From the NCBI GenBank assembly GCA_963833745.1, contig CAWHZD010000007.1, positions 310,001 through 374,000 on the forward strand: 64,000 nucleotides of DNA. Direction: 5' to 3'. Positions within the stretch are counted from its first letter, which is position 1, and each line of letters opens with the position of its first letter. Of this stretch, positions 1 through 9,439 are shown piece by piece. Position numbers and translations under genes: made by a program. The notes beneath the pieces were generated by a model. The model saw only the letters and a program-made list of their open reading frames with translations. It was not told where the DNA came from and ran no database searches. This DNA comes from AP-15 sp963833745. Its GTDB lineage: Bacteria > Pseudomonadota > Alphaproteobacteria > ATCC43930 > CGMCC-115725.

Positions 1-83
1 GGCCGCGCCACATACGCCGAGATCGGCTGGTTCTTGTCGCCTTCGATCGCAATCGTCTCCGCAATCATGCCTTCGTAAGCCAT
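1..83 (-). CDS. Dienelactone hydrolase family protein, N-terminal fragment
   Basis: Only the first 27 codons are inside the window; the gene runs off the left edge. The reading frame starts at an ATG complementary to 81-83 and gives MAYEGMIAETIAIEGDKNQP followed by ISAYVARP. A purine-rich ribosome-binding site (GGAGAGGGAG) lies just upstream. This opening, with a short strand leading to an 'isAYvArP' segment, is how many dienelactone hydrolase (alpha/beta-hydrolase, carboxymethylenebutenolidase) proteins begin. No catalytic residue is visible, so the family call is an inference from the N-terminus alone. It is divergent from the aldolase gene across about 245 bp. Confidence 0.5.
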   Translation of the reverse strand, partial: MAYEGMIAETIAIEGDKNQPISAYVAR

Positions 84-328
84 CGTCGCTCCCTCTCCGT
101 TGCAGGCAGGCCACCCGGTCGGCGGTCGTTCCACGCCGTAATGGCTAACGCAGACGCGGGCCCGGGTCCATCCCCAGATACACCGGCCGACGCCGATCGG
201 GTACCATTCCGGCAGGTGAAGATTGCCTGGATCTCGAACGCCATGTCATTACTCATTGGCTCGACGGCAATTGATCGAGGCTGGGCGCCCTTCTGTGAGT
301 GTACCGCCTCCACGCGAGGATGACGATC

Positions 329-1225
329 ATGGCCAATGACAAGATGACGATGCAAATCTCCGGCAAGGACGGCTTCATCGCCGCGCTTGACCAGAGCGGC
401 GGATCGACGCCCGACGCCCTGCGCCTCTACGGTATTCCGGACATCGCCTATAGCGGCGATGCCAAAATGTTCCGGCTCGTGCACGAGATGCGCGTTCGCA
501 TCATGACCGCGCCGGCCTTCACCGGGGCCAAGGTCATCGCGACGATCCTTTTCGAAGGCACGATGGACGGCGAGGTGCAGGGAAAATCGGTCCCCGCTTT
601 TCTGTGGGGGGAACGAAGCGTCATCCCCTTTGTGAAGGTCGACAAAGGGCTCGAGGCCGAGAAAGACGGTGTCCAGCTGATGAGGCCGATGCCAGAACTC
701 GATACGCTTCTCAATCGGGCGGTAAAGCTCGGCGTCTTCGGCACCAAGATGCGTTCGGTCGTCAACCTAGCCTCGAAAGAGGGTATCGCTGCCGTGGTGG
801 CGCAACAGTTCGACGTGGCCGCCCAGATCGCCGCGCATGGGCTCATGCCGATCATCGAGCCGGAAGTCTTGATCAAGAGCCCGGACAAAGCCGGCGCGGA
901 AGCCATTCTTCTCGCGGAATTGACCAGAACGCTCAACGCCGTGCCGGATGGCCCCCGAGTGATGCTCAAGCTGACGATCCCAGACGTTCCCGATCTCTAC
1001 GCGCCGCTGGTGAACCACAAGCGCGTGGCGAGGGTGGTCGCGCTTTCCGGCGGCTATACGCGAGCCGACGCCTGCAAACGCCTTTCCGCCAATCACGGCG
1101 TGATCGCGAGCTTTTCGCGAGCTCTGGCCGAAGACCTCGAGCGTTCGATGAGTAATGCCGCGTTTGAGGCGACACTGGCAAAATCCATCGACGAGATTTA
1201 TCGGGCCTCGACCGTGAAGGTTTGA
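329..1225 (+). CDS. fda: Class I fructose-bisphosphate aldolase
   Basis: A 298-residue class I (Schiff-base, metal-independent) fructose-1,6-bisphosphate aldolase of the bacterial Fda type, cleaving FBP to DHAP and glyceraldehyde-3-phosphate in glycolysis/gluconeogenesis. The N-terminal GFIAALDQSGGSTPDALRLY, the stretch VPFxKVDKGLE, the IIEPEV segment and the VMLKLTIP motif follow the Staphylococcus-type family nearly word for word. The lysine in VMLKLTIP, about residue 214, is the expected Schiff-base residue. The C-terminal VALSGGY and IASFSRAL segments are also present. I chose the ATG at 329 because AGGA at 317-320 is well placed for it; an ATG at 320 and a GTG at 299 are alternatives. 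Full length, single gene, no operon partner obvious. Confidence 0.93.
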   Translation: MANDKMTMQISGKDGFIAALDQSGGSTPDALRLYGIPDIAYSGDAKMFRLVHEMRVRIMTAPAFTGAKVIATILFEGTMDGEVQGKSVPAFLWGERSVIPFVKVDKGLEAEKDGVQLMRPMPELDTLLNRAVKLGVFGTKMRSVVNLASKEGIAAVVAQQFDVAAQIAAHGLMPIIEPEVLIKSPDKAGAEAILLAELTRTLNAVPDGPRVMLKLTIPDVPDLYAPLVNHKRVARVVALSGGYTRADACKRLSANHGVIASFSRALAEDLERSMSNAAFEATLAKSIDEIYRASTVKV

Positions 1226-1429
1226 TGCTCGGGGCAGAGGCGAGACGATGCCGACGGATCGGTAAACCAACCTGGCAAAGCGCTGCATCGCGCTGCGCCT
1301 ACCCGTCCTGCGCCGGCGGATCGCCGAATCAAAGAGCAAGAAGCGGATATCCGCCCCTCTACCCGCGAGATATAGACCTGCTCGTCGAAAGGCGGGAACG
1401 CCGTCATCCACAGCACGAGAGGGTCGATC

Positions 1430-1879
1430 ATGGCGCGTGAACAAGAAAACAAGACTATTGTCGGCCGTTGGTTTGAAGGGTTCTGGGGTAATCCCTGGAA
1501 TCCCGAGATCATCGACGAACTGGCTGCACCAGACATTCTTCTCCGATACTCTCTGCATGCGCCGCGACGCGGACGCGACGACGTAAGGAACTTTATGATG
1601 GGGTTCCGCGAGGCGTTCCCGGACCTCAACTTTTGGGGTGCGGCCGACCTCATTGCGGAGGGCGATTACGTGGTCGGCCGATGGGAGGGCGGCGGCACGC
1701 ATACCGGACCTGCCTTCAGCGATTTTCTGGTGGGCTCCCTTCCGGCGGCTTCCGGCCGGAAGATGCGATTTACGGGAACAACGGTGCTTCGTGTCCAAAA
1801 CGGCAGGATCGCGGAGGAAATCGGCCTCGATGACGGTGCGGCTGCGCTTCAGCAGCTCGGCATCCTAAAGGCCGCCTAG
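1430..1879 (+). CDS. SnoaL-like / ester cyclase family protein
   Basis: A 149-residue single-domain protein of the NTF2-like SnoaL superfamily (polyketide-cyclase-like). Supporting features are the N-terminal helix with NKTIVGRWFEGFW, the 'AAPDILLRYSLHAPRRGRDD' stretch followed by a second helix ending in FREAFPDLNF, then beta strands with VVGRWEGGGTHTG and a closing IAEEIGLDDG. These small alpha+beta barrels often act as cyclases, isomerases or hydrolases on small hydrophobic ligands; the substrate cannot be told here. A GAGAGGG site precedes the ATG. It stands about 200 bp after fda, with a hairpin directly behind its stop. Confidence 0.75.
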   Translation: MAREQENKTIVGRWFEGFWGNPWNPEIIDELAAPDILLRYSLHAPRRGRDDVRNFMMGFREAFPDLNFWGAADLIAEGDYVVGRWEGGGTHTGPAFSDFLVGSLPAASGRKMRFTGTTVLRVQNGRIAEEIGLDDGAAALQQLGILKAA

Positions 1880-1887
1880 AAAGCAAT

Positions 1888-1915
1888 CGGGCCGGGTGAT
1901 CATTCTCCCGGCCCG
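1888..1915 (+). terminator. Perfect GC hairpin after the SnoaL-like gene
   Basis: CGGGCCGGG at 1888-1896 and CCCGGCCCG at 1907-1915 pair perfectly (9 bp) around a 10-nt loop, beginning 8 nt after the stop codon. No T-run follows, so it may be a weak intrinsic terminator or an mRNA-stabilising hairpin. Confidence 0.5.
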
Positions 1916-2039
1916 GTCTGCCGCCGGCTGCATATTTGAGTTTTGCGCTGGCGAAACCATCGACCTAAGCTTGTTGCACGATTACACCGCGAACGGGGGA
2001 AGAGCCTGACGAGCCGATTGAGTTTAGGAAGGCGTTGAG

Positions 2040-3119
2040 ATGCCGGTGGAGATGATCGGCTGGATCGCACCGCGGGTCTCGTCGGAGCTGATCCCGCCGT
2101 CCGGACCGCCTTTTGATGCGAGCGTGGTTGCCGAAACGGCGCGCATTCACGAGCGGGCCGGCTTCGACCGGGTGCTGATCGGCTATTTCTCGGATGCGCC
2201 TGACGGGTTCCTCGTTGGGGCGCACGCCGCATCGGTAACCGAGCGGCTGAGTTTCCTGCTGGCGCATCGACCGGGGTTCGTGGCAGCGCCCGTCGCCGCC
2301 CGCAAGCTGGCGACTTTGGACCAGCTGAGCGGTGGCCGTCTGGCGGTGCACATCATCGCCGGCGGCAGCGACGCCGAGCAGGCCAAAGACGGCGACTGGA
2401 CCGACCATGCGGCCCGCTACCGCCGCCTGGGAGAGTATGTCTCGCTGTTGCGCCGGACCTGGACCGAGCCGGCGCCGTTCGATCACGACGGCGAGTTCTA
2501 CCGGACCCGCGGGACCCATGCAGAAATCCGCTGCCGGCAGCAGCCGCACATCCCGATCTACGGCGGCGGCGGCTCGGACTCGGCGATCCGGTCGCTGGTC
2601 CCGCATGTCGATGTTTTTATGCTCTGGGGCGAACCGCTGACGCACACGGCCCGGTTCATGGATCGCGTGCGACAGCAGGCGGCCCTCTGCGGCCGCAGCC
2701 CGACCTTCAGCCTGTCGACCCGCCCGATACTGGCGCCAACCGAGGGCGAAGCCTGGGACCGCGCGAGGGCCATCCTTGACCGGGTGCTGATCAATCGCGG
2801 CGGCGCTGCGGCGCCAAAGCGCCAGAATTTCGGCTCCAAACGGCTGCTGCAGGCCGCCGCGGAGGCCGAGGTGCACGACACCTGCCTGTGGACGTCGCTG
2901 GCGATCGCGACAGGTGCTCAGGGGAACTCGACAGCTCTGGTCGGCACCCCCGAAGCCGTCGCGAAAGCGCTGTTCGAATACTACAAGATCGGCGCCACCA
3001 GCCTCTTGATCCGAGGCTACGATCCCCGGCCGGACGCGGTTCAGTATGGCGAGGAACTGATCCCGCGGGTTCGCGCGTTCGTGGCGGATTATGACGCCGC
3101 GAGCGGCGCTGCAGTGTGA
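2040..3119 (+). CDS. LLM-class flavin-dependent oxidoreductase, alkanesulfonate monooxygenase-like
   Basis: A 359-residue bacterial-luciferase-like (F420/FMN) TIM-barrel monooxygenase. The arrangement 'GFDRVLIGYFSDAPDG', then LLAHRPGFVAAPVAARKLAT, then LSGGRLAVHIIAGG, then a YRRLGEYVSLLRRTW helix and DGEFYR is the signature order of the SsuD/alkanesulfonate monooxygenase branch. These enzymes use reduced FMN and oxygen to desulfonate or oxidise small organic substrates. No flavin reductase or sulfonate transporter gene lies beside it, so the physiological substrate stays open. Length matches the family. It ends 48 bp before the convergent purD. Confidence 0.85.
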   Translation: MPVEMIGWIAPRVSSELIPPSGPPFDASVVAETARIHERAGFDRVLIGYFSDAPDGFLVGAHAASVTERLSFLLAHRPGFVAAPVAARKLATLDQLSGGRLAVHIIAGGSDAEQAKDGDWTDHAARYRRLGEYVSLLRRTWTEPAPFDHDGEFYRTRGTHAEIRCRQQPHIPIYGGGGSDSAIRSLVPHVDVFMLWGEPLTHTARFMDRVRQQAALCGRSPTFSLSTRPILAPTEGEAWDRARAILDRVLINRGGAAAPKRQNFGSKRLLQAAAEAEVHDTCLWTSLAIATGAQGNSTALVGTPEAVAKALFEYYKIGATSLLIRGYDPRPDAVQYGEELIPRVRAFVADYDAASGAAV

Positions 3120-3167
3120 AATCCGTGCAAGCCGGGTAGGTTCCACCGAGATCCACCAAATCATCGC

Positions 3168-4442
3168 TCACCCGCTCTTGCTGGTGCGGGAGCCGATGTC
3201 GCGACGGCAGAAGCCTTGCGGCCAGTCGATGCGGTCGATGGCTGCGTAGGCGCGGTCACGGGCCTGGTCGAGGTCGCGGCCGAGTGCGGTGACACCGAGG
3301 ACGCGGCCGCCATCGGCGATCACCCTCCCCTCGTCGCAGCGGGTCGCGGCGTGAAATATCCTGACCGCAGGGTCGGTGCAGGCTCGGTCGAGGCCGCGGA
3401 TTTCGCTGCCGCGCTCGGGCTCCTCGGGATAGCCCTTTGCCGCCATCACGACGCACAGCGCCGCATCGGCGTGCCAGCGCAGGTCGACCTGACGCAGGAT
3501 CCCGTCATGCGCCGCGATCAGCGCCGGCAGCGGGTCGCTCATCAGCCGCATCATCAGCACCTGCGCTTCCGGGTCGCCAAAGCGGGCGTTGAATTCGAGC
3601 AGCATCGGACCCGCTTCGGTCAGCATCAGCCCGGCATAGAGGACGCCCTTGAAGGGCCGCCCCTGTTCCCGCATCGCCGTGACGGCGGGCAGGATGATGC
3701 GGTCCATGACCTGGCCTTCGAACGCCGGGGTCAGCGCCGGTGCCGGCGACAGCGCGCCCATGCCGCCGGTGTTGGGGCCGGTGTCCCCGTCGCCGAGGCG
3801 CTTGAAATCCTGGGCGGTCGCGAGCGGCAGCGCGTCCTTGCCGTCGGCCAAGGCGAAAAAGCTCACTTCTTCGCCTTCGAGAAACTCCTCGACGACGATC
3901 TTGTCCCCGGCAGCACCAAACCGGTGGTCGACAAGAGCGGCGTCGACCGCCCGGCAGGCGCCGGCGAAATCGCCGGCGACGATGACGCCCTTGCCGGCGG
4001 CGAGGCCATCGGCCTTGACGACGATCGGGGCACCGCGCTCGGCGACATAGGCCTTTGCCGCGGCCGGGTCGCGAAAGCGGCGATAGGTGGCGGTCGGGAT
4101 GCCGGCGCGGGTGCAGAGATCCTTGGTGAAGGATTTCGAGGCTTCGACGGCGGCGGCCGCGGCTGTCGGGCCAAAGGCGGCGACTCCAGCGGCTTCGAGC
4201 GCATCGACGAGGCCGAGCACCAGCGGCGCTTCGGGTCCGACGACAACGAAATCGATCCGCTCGCGCCGGCAGAACGCGACCAGCCCGGCGATGTCGCCGG
4301 CGCCGATCGGTACACAGTTGGCCTCCTCGGCGATCCCCGCATTGCCCGGCGCGCAATAAAGCCGGTCGACCAAGGGCGAGGCCGCGATCGCCCAGGCGAG
4401 CGCATGCTCGCGTCCGCCCGAACCCACGATCAGGACGCGCAT
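3168..4442 (-). CDS. purD: Phosphoribosylamine--glycine ligase
   Basis: A 424-residue GAR synthetase, the second step of purine biosynthesis: ATP-dependent joining of glycine to 5-phosphoribosylamine in the cytosol. It opens with MRVLIVGSGGREHALAWAIA, the typical N-domain, followed by CAPGNAGIAEEA, VGPEAPLVLGLVDALEAAGV, the ATP-grasp segment with IVVKADGLAAGKGVIVA, and GGMGALSPAP and LEFNARFGDPEAQVLM near the C-domain. All expected motifs are intact and the length is normal. It is monocistronic here and faces away from xseA; in related genomes purD and xseA are often close neighbours. Confidence 0.97.
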   Translation of the reverse strand: MRVLIVGSGGREHALAWAIAASPLVDRLYCAPGNAGIAEEANCVPIGAGDIAGLVAFCRRERIDFVVVGPEAPLVLGLVDALEAAGVAAFGPTAAAAAVEASKSFTKDLCTRAGIPTATYRRFRDPAAAKAYVAERGAPIVVKADGLAAGKGVIVAGDFAGACRAVDAALVDHRFGAAGDKIVVEEFLEGEEVSFFALADGKDALPLATAQDFKRLGDGDTGPNTGGMGALSPAPALTPAFEGQVMDRIILPAVTAMREQGRPFKGVLYAGLMLTEAGPMLLEFNARFGDPEAQVLMMRLMSDPLPALIAAHDGILRQVDLRWHADAALCVVMAAKGYPEEPERGSEIRGLDRACTDPAVRIFHAATRCDEGRVIADGGRVLGVTALGRDLDQARDRAYAAIDRIDWPQGFCRRDIGSRTSKSG

Positions 4443-5005
4443 CCAACCCCCCCAAAGAAAATCCCTCGCCCCCTACCAGCAAGGGGAGAAGGATATTTGT
4501 CAGGCCTACCCTTGTGCATGGCCGATCCTTTCCACCCGGTCCCGGTGTGGCCGCATGGATACCGCAACCTTGTGGATCAGGGTTGCCCAACCCGAAGTTT
4601 AACGCACTCTGGAGCGCCCTAACGGATACTGCGAATTTACAGCAAAACCCGCGTTCAAGTCGAATATCCTCCCGAATGGGCTCAACGGGGCCATCTCGCG
4701 CTCGTGGCGCTCAGCCTATCGAGATTTGCTGCCTCGCTCCGCTCGTCGCAATGACGGTAACGCCTGATCCGCCGGACTTGCCGATCAAGGCGCCGCCGTC
4801 CTATCCCGAATTTCAACGGATTAACCCCCTTTCCGGTCTCGGGAACTTCCCGATCAAGGCGCCAGCATGAAACGCGATCTTGTCATTTTTGCAGTTGCAT
4901 GGAGCGCAGCGAAATCATGACCTCGGATCCGGCGCACGAGGCGCCCTGGGGTGGACATTCAGCACCCGCATCGCGCTTGTTCCTGTGCTCGGCTATCATG
5001 TGGGG
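4443..5005. other. Intergenic region between purD and xseA
   Basis: About 560 bp between the divergent purD and xseA starts, with no convincing gene. It holds an imperfect direct repeat of 18 nt (CTTGCCGATCAAGGCGCC at 4777-4794 and CTTCCCGATCAAGGCGCC at 4846-4863, one mismatch). It also holds a fragment ending CGTCGCAATGACGG (4744-4757) that resembles common dispersed repeat debris. Promoters for both genes must lie here but no clear boxes were seen. Confidence 0.5.
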
Positions 5006-6431
5006 ATGGTTGACCTTCTGGCCGCAGCTCCGTCCCATACGAACATTGTCGAATATACCGTCTCCGAACTGTCGCAGGCACTGCGGCGCTCGATCGAAGA
5101 CGGGTTCGGCTATGTCCGCGTGCGCGGCGAGGTCTCCGGGTTCAAGCGCCACGGCTCGGGCCATTGCTATTTCGCGCTGAAGGACACCGACGCGGTGCTC
5201 GACGCGGTGTGCTGGCGCATGACGGCAATCCGACTGGCGGTCAAGCCCGAAGACGGCATGGAGGTGGTGTGCACCGGGCGGCTGACGACTTTTCCCGGCC
5301 GTTCGAAATACCAACTCGTCGTCGAATTCGATCGAGCTCGCCGGGATCGGCGCACTCCTCAAGCTGCTCGAGGAACGGCGCCAGCGGCTCGCTGCCGAAG
5401 GACTGTTCGCGGCCGAGCGCAAAAGGCCGCTGCCGTTTCTGCCCGAGGTGATCGGCGTCGTGACCTCGCCGACGGGGGCGGTCATTCGCGACATCCTGCA
5501 CCGGCTCGCCGACCGCTTTCCGCGCCGGGTGCTGATCTGGCCGGTCGCGGTGCAAGGTGAGGGAGCCGCGGCGCAGGTAGCGGCGGCGATTGCCGGCTTT
5601 AATCGCCTGCCATGCCGAACCGTGCCGCGGCCCGATCTGATCATCGTCGCGCGCGGCGGCGGCAGCCTCGAAGATCTGATGGCGTTCAACGAAGAGGTCG
5701 TCGTGCGCGCCGCGGCGGCCTCGGTTATTCCGCTGATCTCGGCGGTCGGGCACGAGACCGACACCACCCTGATCGACCATGCGAGCGACCGGCGGGCACC
5801 GACGCCGACTGCCGCGGCCGAGATCGCGGTGCCGGTGCGGCTCGATTTGTTGGCCGAGCTTGCCGGCAAGTCGTCGCGCCTGTCTGGCGGTCTCGCTCGG
5901 CTCTTCGCCGAGCGCCGCCTGCAACTCGCCGGGCTGAGCCGCGGATTGCCGTTGCCGCAAGACCTGATCGGCAATGCGGCGCAGCGGCTCGACGACCGCG
6001 CCGAGCGGCTGCGGCTCGCCGCCGAGCGCCATCTGCGCGCGGCCCGGCACCGCCTCGATCTCGCGGCGGTGCGGCTGCGGCCCGATGTGTTGAGGGCGGA
6101 TCTCGCCCGCTCGGGCGATCGCCTCGCCGAAGCTGACACCCGGCTGCGCGCGGTGATGGCGCGCACGATCGAGGCCAGGCGCGACGCGATCGACAATTTT
6201 GCCGGCCGTCTCGCGACCCATTCGGAGCGGCATGAAAGCCTGCTGGCGCGGGGCTACGTCGTGGTGCGCGACGGTGCCATGCGGGTCTTGACCGAAGCCA
6301 AGGCGATCAAACCCGGCGAGGGTCTCGATCTCGAATTTTACGACGGCAAGGTCGGTGCCATCGCCGGCCGCACTCCACGCCGCCCGGTCCGCCGTATACC
6401 TCCGCGACCAGAACAAGGTAGCCTGTTCTAG
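5006..6431 (+). CDS. xseA: Exodeoxyribonuclease VII large subunit; frame broken by one extra base
   Basis: XseA is the catalytic subunit of exonuclease VII, which degrades single-stranded DNA with XseB. The first frame gives the N-terminal OB-fold (NIVEYTVSELSQALRRSIED, VRGEVSGFKRHGSGHCYFAL, RLTTFPGRSKYQLVVE). The second frame gives IELAGIGALLKLLEERRQRL, then PEVIGVVTSPTGAVIRDIL and DLIIVARGGGSLEDLMAFNE, VGHETDTTLIDHASDRRAPT, and a C-terminus ending PEQGSLF. The frames join at GAATTC (5325-5330 region). Removing one T near 5327-5328 gives VVESIELAG and one 474-codon frame; total length is 3n+1. Start ATG 5006 precedes VDLLAAA. The following kinase gene overlaps the stop. Whether the lesion is real or a sequencing error is unknown. 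Confidence 0.9.
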
Positions 6432-7990
6432 TGCGCTCTTCCGGAAATCCAAAAGCCGACAACCAACGCGAGATTATTGCGTTTCTCGGGCGCCCGTCTT
6501 CGTACGGGCCAAGGGTCGAGCGGGTCGAGCGGATCGAAACCCATGTCTCGCTGGTGTTTTTGGCCGGGGACCGGGCCTACAAGCTGAAGCGCGCGGTCAA
6601 ACTGCCGTATCTCGATTTCTCCTCCGCCGACCAACGGCGCGAGGCGTGCGCAGCAGAGTTGGCATTGAACCGCCGAACGGCGCCGTCGCTCTATTTGAAC
6701 CTGCACCGGATCGGGCGCGATTCGGCCGGGAAGATCGGTTTTGTCGGCGACGGCCCGGCGCTCGACTGGGTCGTCGTGATGCGACGGTTCGACCAGGCGT
6801 CACTGTTCGACGCCCTCGCCCGGAACGGCAAACTAGACGGACGGCTGATGGATGTGCTCGCCGACCATGTTGCCCAATTCCACGAGGCGGCCGAGCAGCG
6901 CCCGGCCCGAGGCGGGACCGCGGCGCTGTCCGAGATCGCCAACACCAACCACCAGGTTCTTGCTGCAGTGCCGGACGACGTTTTTCCCCGCGAGCGCGTC
7001 GAAGGGATCCTCGATAGATGGCAGGAGGCGTTGGCGGCGACGACGGGGTTGCTTGAAGCGCGGCAGGCGGCGGGCAAGGTGCGGCGCTGCCACGGCGATC
7101 TGCATCTGCGCAACATCTGCCTCGTCGACGGCAAGCCCACCCTGTTCGACTGCCTCGAATTCTCCGATGCGCTCGCCAGCATCGACATTCTGTACGACCT
7201 CGCCTTTTTGCTGATGGATTTGGAGCATCGCGGGCTCGGGCATCTCGCCAATCAGATGCTTAACCGCTACCTCGACCGCAGTGGCGAGGATGACGGCCTC
7301 GAGGCGATGCCGCTGTTCCTGTCGCTGCGCGCCGGAATCCGTGCCCACGTCACCGCGACAGCGCTGAGGCGGGCCGCAAACGGGGACGAGAAAGAGGAAA
7401 TGGCAGAGGAGGCGCGGGGGTATCTCGACTTTGCCCATCGAGTGCTCGATCCGCGACCATGTCGTTTGATCGCGATCGGCGGGCTGAGCGGCAGCGGCAA
7501 GTCGACCCTCGCCGCCAGCCTGGCGCCGGAGCTGGGTCGGCGCCCCGGCGCTCGCGTGTTGCGCAGCGACGTGACGCGCAAGCTGGCGCTCGGCGCCGCA
7601 CCCGAGACCCGGCTGCCGGTCGCGGCCTATACCCCCGAGATCACCCGCCGGGTTTACGACACCCTGCAAGAAAAGGCGGCGACCACCCTGGTCGCCGGCT
7701 ATACGGCGATCGTCGACGCCGTGTCGCTGGCGCCGACCGAGCGGCAATCCTTTGTCGAGATTGCGCGCAAGGCGGCGGTGCCGTTTACCGGGTTGTGGCT
7801 CGAAGCCGGTGTGGAAGCGATGGAACGCCGCCTTCGCACCCGCCGCGACGACGCCTCCGACGCCACCGCCGAGGTGCTCGCGCAGCAGCTGCGTCAAGAT
7901 CGCGGGCCGATGGACTGGGTCCCGATCGACGCCGGCGGCGGACCCGGGCAATGCCTCGCCGCCGCCCGCCGCGCGCTCGCCCTGATCTGA
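6431..7990 (+). CDS. Bifunctional aminoglycoside-phosphotransferase-like kinase / AAA ATP-binding protein
   Basis: A 519-residue fusion. Residues 1-330 form an APH/choline-kinase-like fold: a Lys in DRAYKLKRAVKLPYLDFS, the Brenner motif CHGDLHLRN (His near 221), and LFDCLEFSDALASIDILYDL as the metal-binding Asp segment. Residues about 345-515 form an AAA_33/zeta-toxin-like P-loop kinase domain with GLSGSGKST (351-359). The architecture is known from proteobacterial genomes as a two-domain kinase, but the substrate is not established. The GTG start at 6431 shares its G with the last base of the xseA TAG stop, so the two are probably translationally coupled. A resistance role should not be assumed. 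Confidence 0.88.
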   Translation: MRSSGNPKADNQREIIAFLGRPSSYGPRVERVERIETHVSLVFLAGDRAYKLKRAVKLPYLDFSSADQRREACAAELALNRRTAPSLYLNLHRIGRDSAGKIGFVGDGPALDWVVVMRRFDQASLFDALARNGKLDGRLMDVLADHVAQFHEAAEQRPARGGTAALSEIANTNHQVLAAVPDDVFPRERVEGILDRWQEALAATTGLLEARQAAGKVRRCHGDLHLRNICLVDGKPTLFDCLEFSDALASIDILYDLAFLLMDLEHRGLGHLANQMLNRYLDRSGEDDGLEAMPLFLSLRAGIRAHVTATALRRAANGDEKEEMAEEARGYLDFAHRVLDPRPCRLIAIGGLSGSGKSTLAASLAPELGRRPGARVLRSDVTRKLALGAAPETRLPVAAYTPEITRRVYDTLQEKAATTLVAGYTAIVDAVSLAPTERQSFVEIARKAAVPFTGLWLEAGVEAMERRLRTRRDDASDATAEVLAQQLRQDRGPMDWVPIDAGGGPGQCLAAARRALALI

Positions 7991-8000
7991 GCCGCTGTCT

Positions 8001-8918
8001 CTATTCCATCGGGAGGCCGGGATGGACGGCGCGGCTGTCGAGCGGGGTGAATTGCGGCGCCAAGGCCGGGATCGCGACTTCGGCCAGGGTTTCCGGGGTC
8101 CAGCCGCCGTGGCGGTGCACCATCCGCACCGGGCGCATATGGCCGTAAAGCGACAATTCGCCGGCGCGCTGATGAAAAACCTGGCCGTTGACATTGCCCG
8201 CCTGCTCCGAGGCGAGAAAGACGCAGAGCGGCGCGATCGCGTCGGCCCGGCTGCGGCGCAGCCGCTCCTCGCGCATCGCTGCTGCAGTCGGGTCCTTCGG
8301 GGTCGGCACCGAGCGCGTCATGCGGGTGTCGGCCGACGGACAGATCACGTTGACGGTGATGCCGCGCGACGCGTTTTCCATCGCGACGATGCGCGCCAAT
8401 GCGACGATGCCGAACTTGGCCGCACCGTAATTGCACTGCCCGACATTCCCGAGCAGGCCCGAGGTCGACGACACCATGATGATGCGCCCGTAATTCTGTT
8501 CGCGGAACAGGTTGATCGCCGCGCGGTTGAGATTGAAGTGCCCGGTCAGATGCACGTCGATGACCGCCTGCCAATCCTCGGGGAACATGTTGTGGAACAT
8601 CTTGTCGCGCAGGATGCCGGCGGCGTTGAACACGATGTGCAGCCCGCCAAAGGCCTCGCGCGCCTGGCTGACCATCGCCAGGCAGTCGTCGAATTTGGCG
8701 ACCGAGCCGTAATTGGCGGCGGCATCACCGCCCGCGGCCTTGATCTCGTCGACGATCTGCTGCGCCGGTGTCTGGTCGGCACCGTCGCCGCTGCCGCTGG
8801 TACCGGGATCGTTGACCACGACCTTGGCGCCGTGCGCGGCCATCAGCTTGGCGACCTCGGCGCCCACCCCGCGCCCCGAGCCGGTGCAGATCGCGACACG
8901 TCCGTCGAGCATGCCCAT
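8001..8918 (-). CDS. Short-chain dehydrogenase/reductase, hydroxyacyl-CoA dehydrogenase-like
   Basis: A 305-residue classical SDR. The NAD(P)-binding TGSGRGVG motif lies at 12-19, NAAG at 98-101, catalytic Ser at about 151 (VSSTSG) and YGAAK with Tyr164 and Lys168. The insertion after VVVNDPGTSGSGDG and the extended C-terminus resemble the hydroxyacyl-CoA dehydrogenase half of multifunctional beta-oxidation enzymes, so a 3-hydroxyacyl substrate is likely but unproven. All catalytic residues are present. It is divergent from the cupin gene across about 110 bp and convergent with the kinase gene, 10 bp away. Confidence 0.85.
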   Translation of the reverse strand: MGMLDGRVAICTGSGRGVGAEVAKLMAAHGAKVVVNDPGTSGSGDGADQTPAQQIVDEIKAAGGDAAANYGSVAKFDDCLAMVSQAREAFGGLHIVFNAAGILRDKMFHNMFPEDWQAVIDVHLTGHFNLNRAAINLFREQNYGRIIMVSSTSGLLGNVGQCNYGAAKFGIVALARIVAMENASRGITVNVICPSADTRMTRSVPTPKDPTAAAMREERLRRSRADAIAPLCVFLASEQAGNVNGQVFHQRAGELSLYGHMRPVRMVHRHGGWTPETLAEVAIPALAPQFTPLDSRAVHPGLPME

Positions 8919-9030
8919 CCCTCGACCCCTTCCTTTTTTGTTTCGTCGTGCGGGTTGTCGGGGCCGCAGCCGGTTTTGTCAATCGGCGCGGGCCGTGTTG
9001 CCGCCCGACAACCGTAACGCAACGGCGACG

Positions 9031-9420
9031 ATGCAATTCGAAACCAAACGCGCCGCCGAAGCGGCCGATGTGATCGCCCCCGACGGGTCGGAAGTGCGGC
9101 TGTTGTGCGCCCTCGGGCGCGGCGCGCTGGCGCTGTTTTCACTGCCGCCGGGCGCCGTCTCCCGGCCGGTCGCTCACCGCACGGTCGAAGAACTCTGGTT
9201 GGTGATGACGGGTCGAGGCCGGATGTGGCGCCAGCTCGGCGGCCGGGAAGAAATCGTCGAGCTCACCGCCGGACTGGCGCTCGGCATCCCGACCGGCATG
9301 CACTTCCAGTTCCGTAGCGACGGCCCGGAAATCCTGACGATCCTCGGCGCGACGATGCCGCCTTGGCCGGGGCCGGACGAAGCCTACGCGGTCGAGGGGA
9401 TATGGCAGCCCTCGGTGTGA
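9031..9420 (+). CDS. Small single-domain cupin protein
   Basis: A 129-residue cupin. The beta-barrel core reads SLPPGAVSRPVAHRTVEELW, VMTGRGRMW, and then LALGIPTGMHFQFRSDGPEI. The first motif (RPVAHRTVEE) keeps His and Glu in the usual G-x5-H-x-H-x3,4-E pattern only in part, with a Pro/Val instead of the second His, so metal binding is uncertain. I placed the start at ATG 9031 because the frame upstream lacks family character. It is divergent from the SDR gene and convergent with ribA, 19 bp away. No pathway can be assigned. Confidence 0.7.
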   Translation: MQFETKRAAEAADVIAPDGSEVRLLCALGRGALALFSLPPGAVSRPVAHRTVEELWLVMTGRGRMWRQLGGREEIVELTAGLALGIPTGMHFQFRSDGPEILTILGATMPPWPGPDEAYAVEGIWQPSV

Positions 9421-9439
9421 TCGGCCCCGGCGGCCGACC

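Noticed and set aside
5325..5330. Programmed +1 frameshift as the explanation of the broken frames
   Set aside because: No shared slippery codon or stop signal is visible at the five joins, and the genes involved (xseA, dapA, patatin, lipoprotein, mazF) are not known for it. Sequencing error or mutation is simpler.
6431..7990. Aminoglycoside resistance gene
   Set aside because: The APH-like domain is distant and fused to a P-loop kinase of unknown substrate; resistance cannot be claimed.
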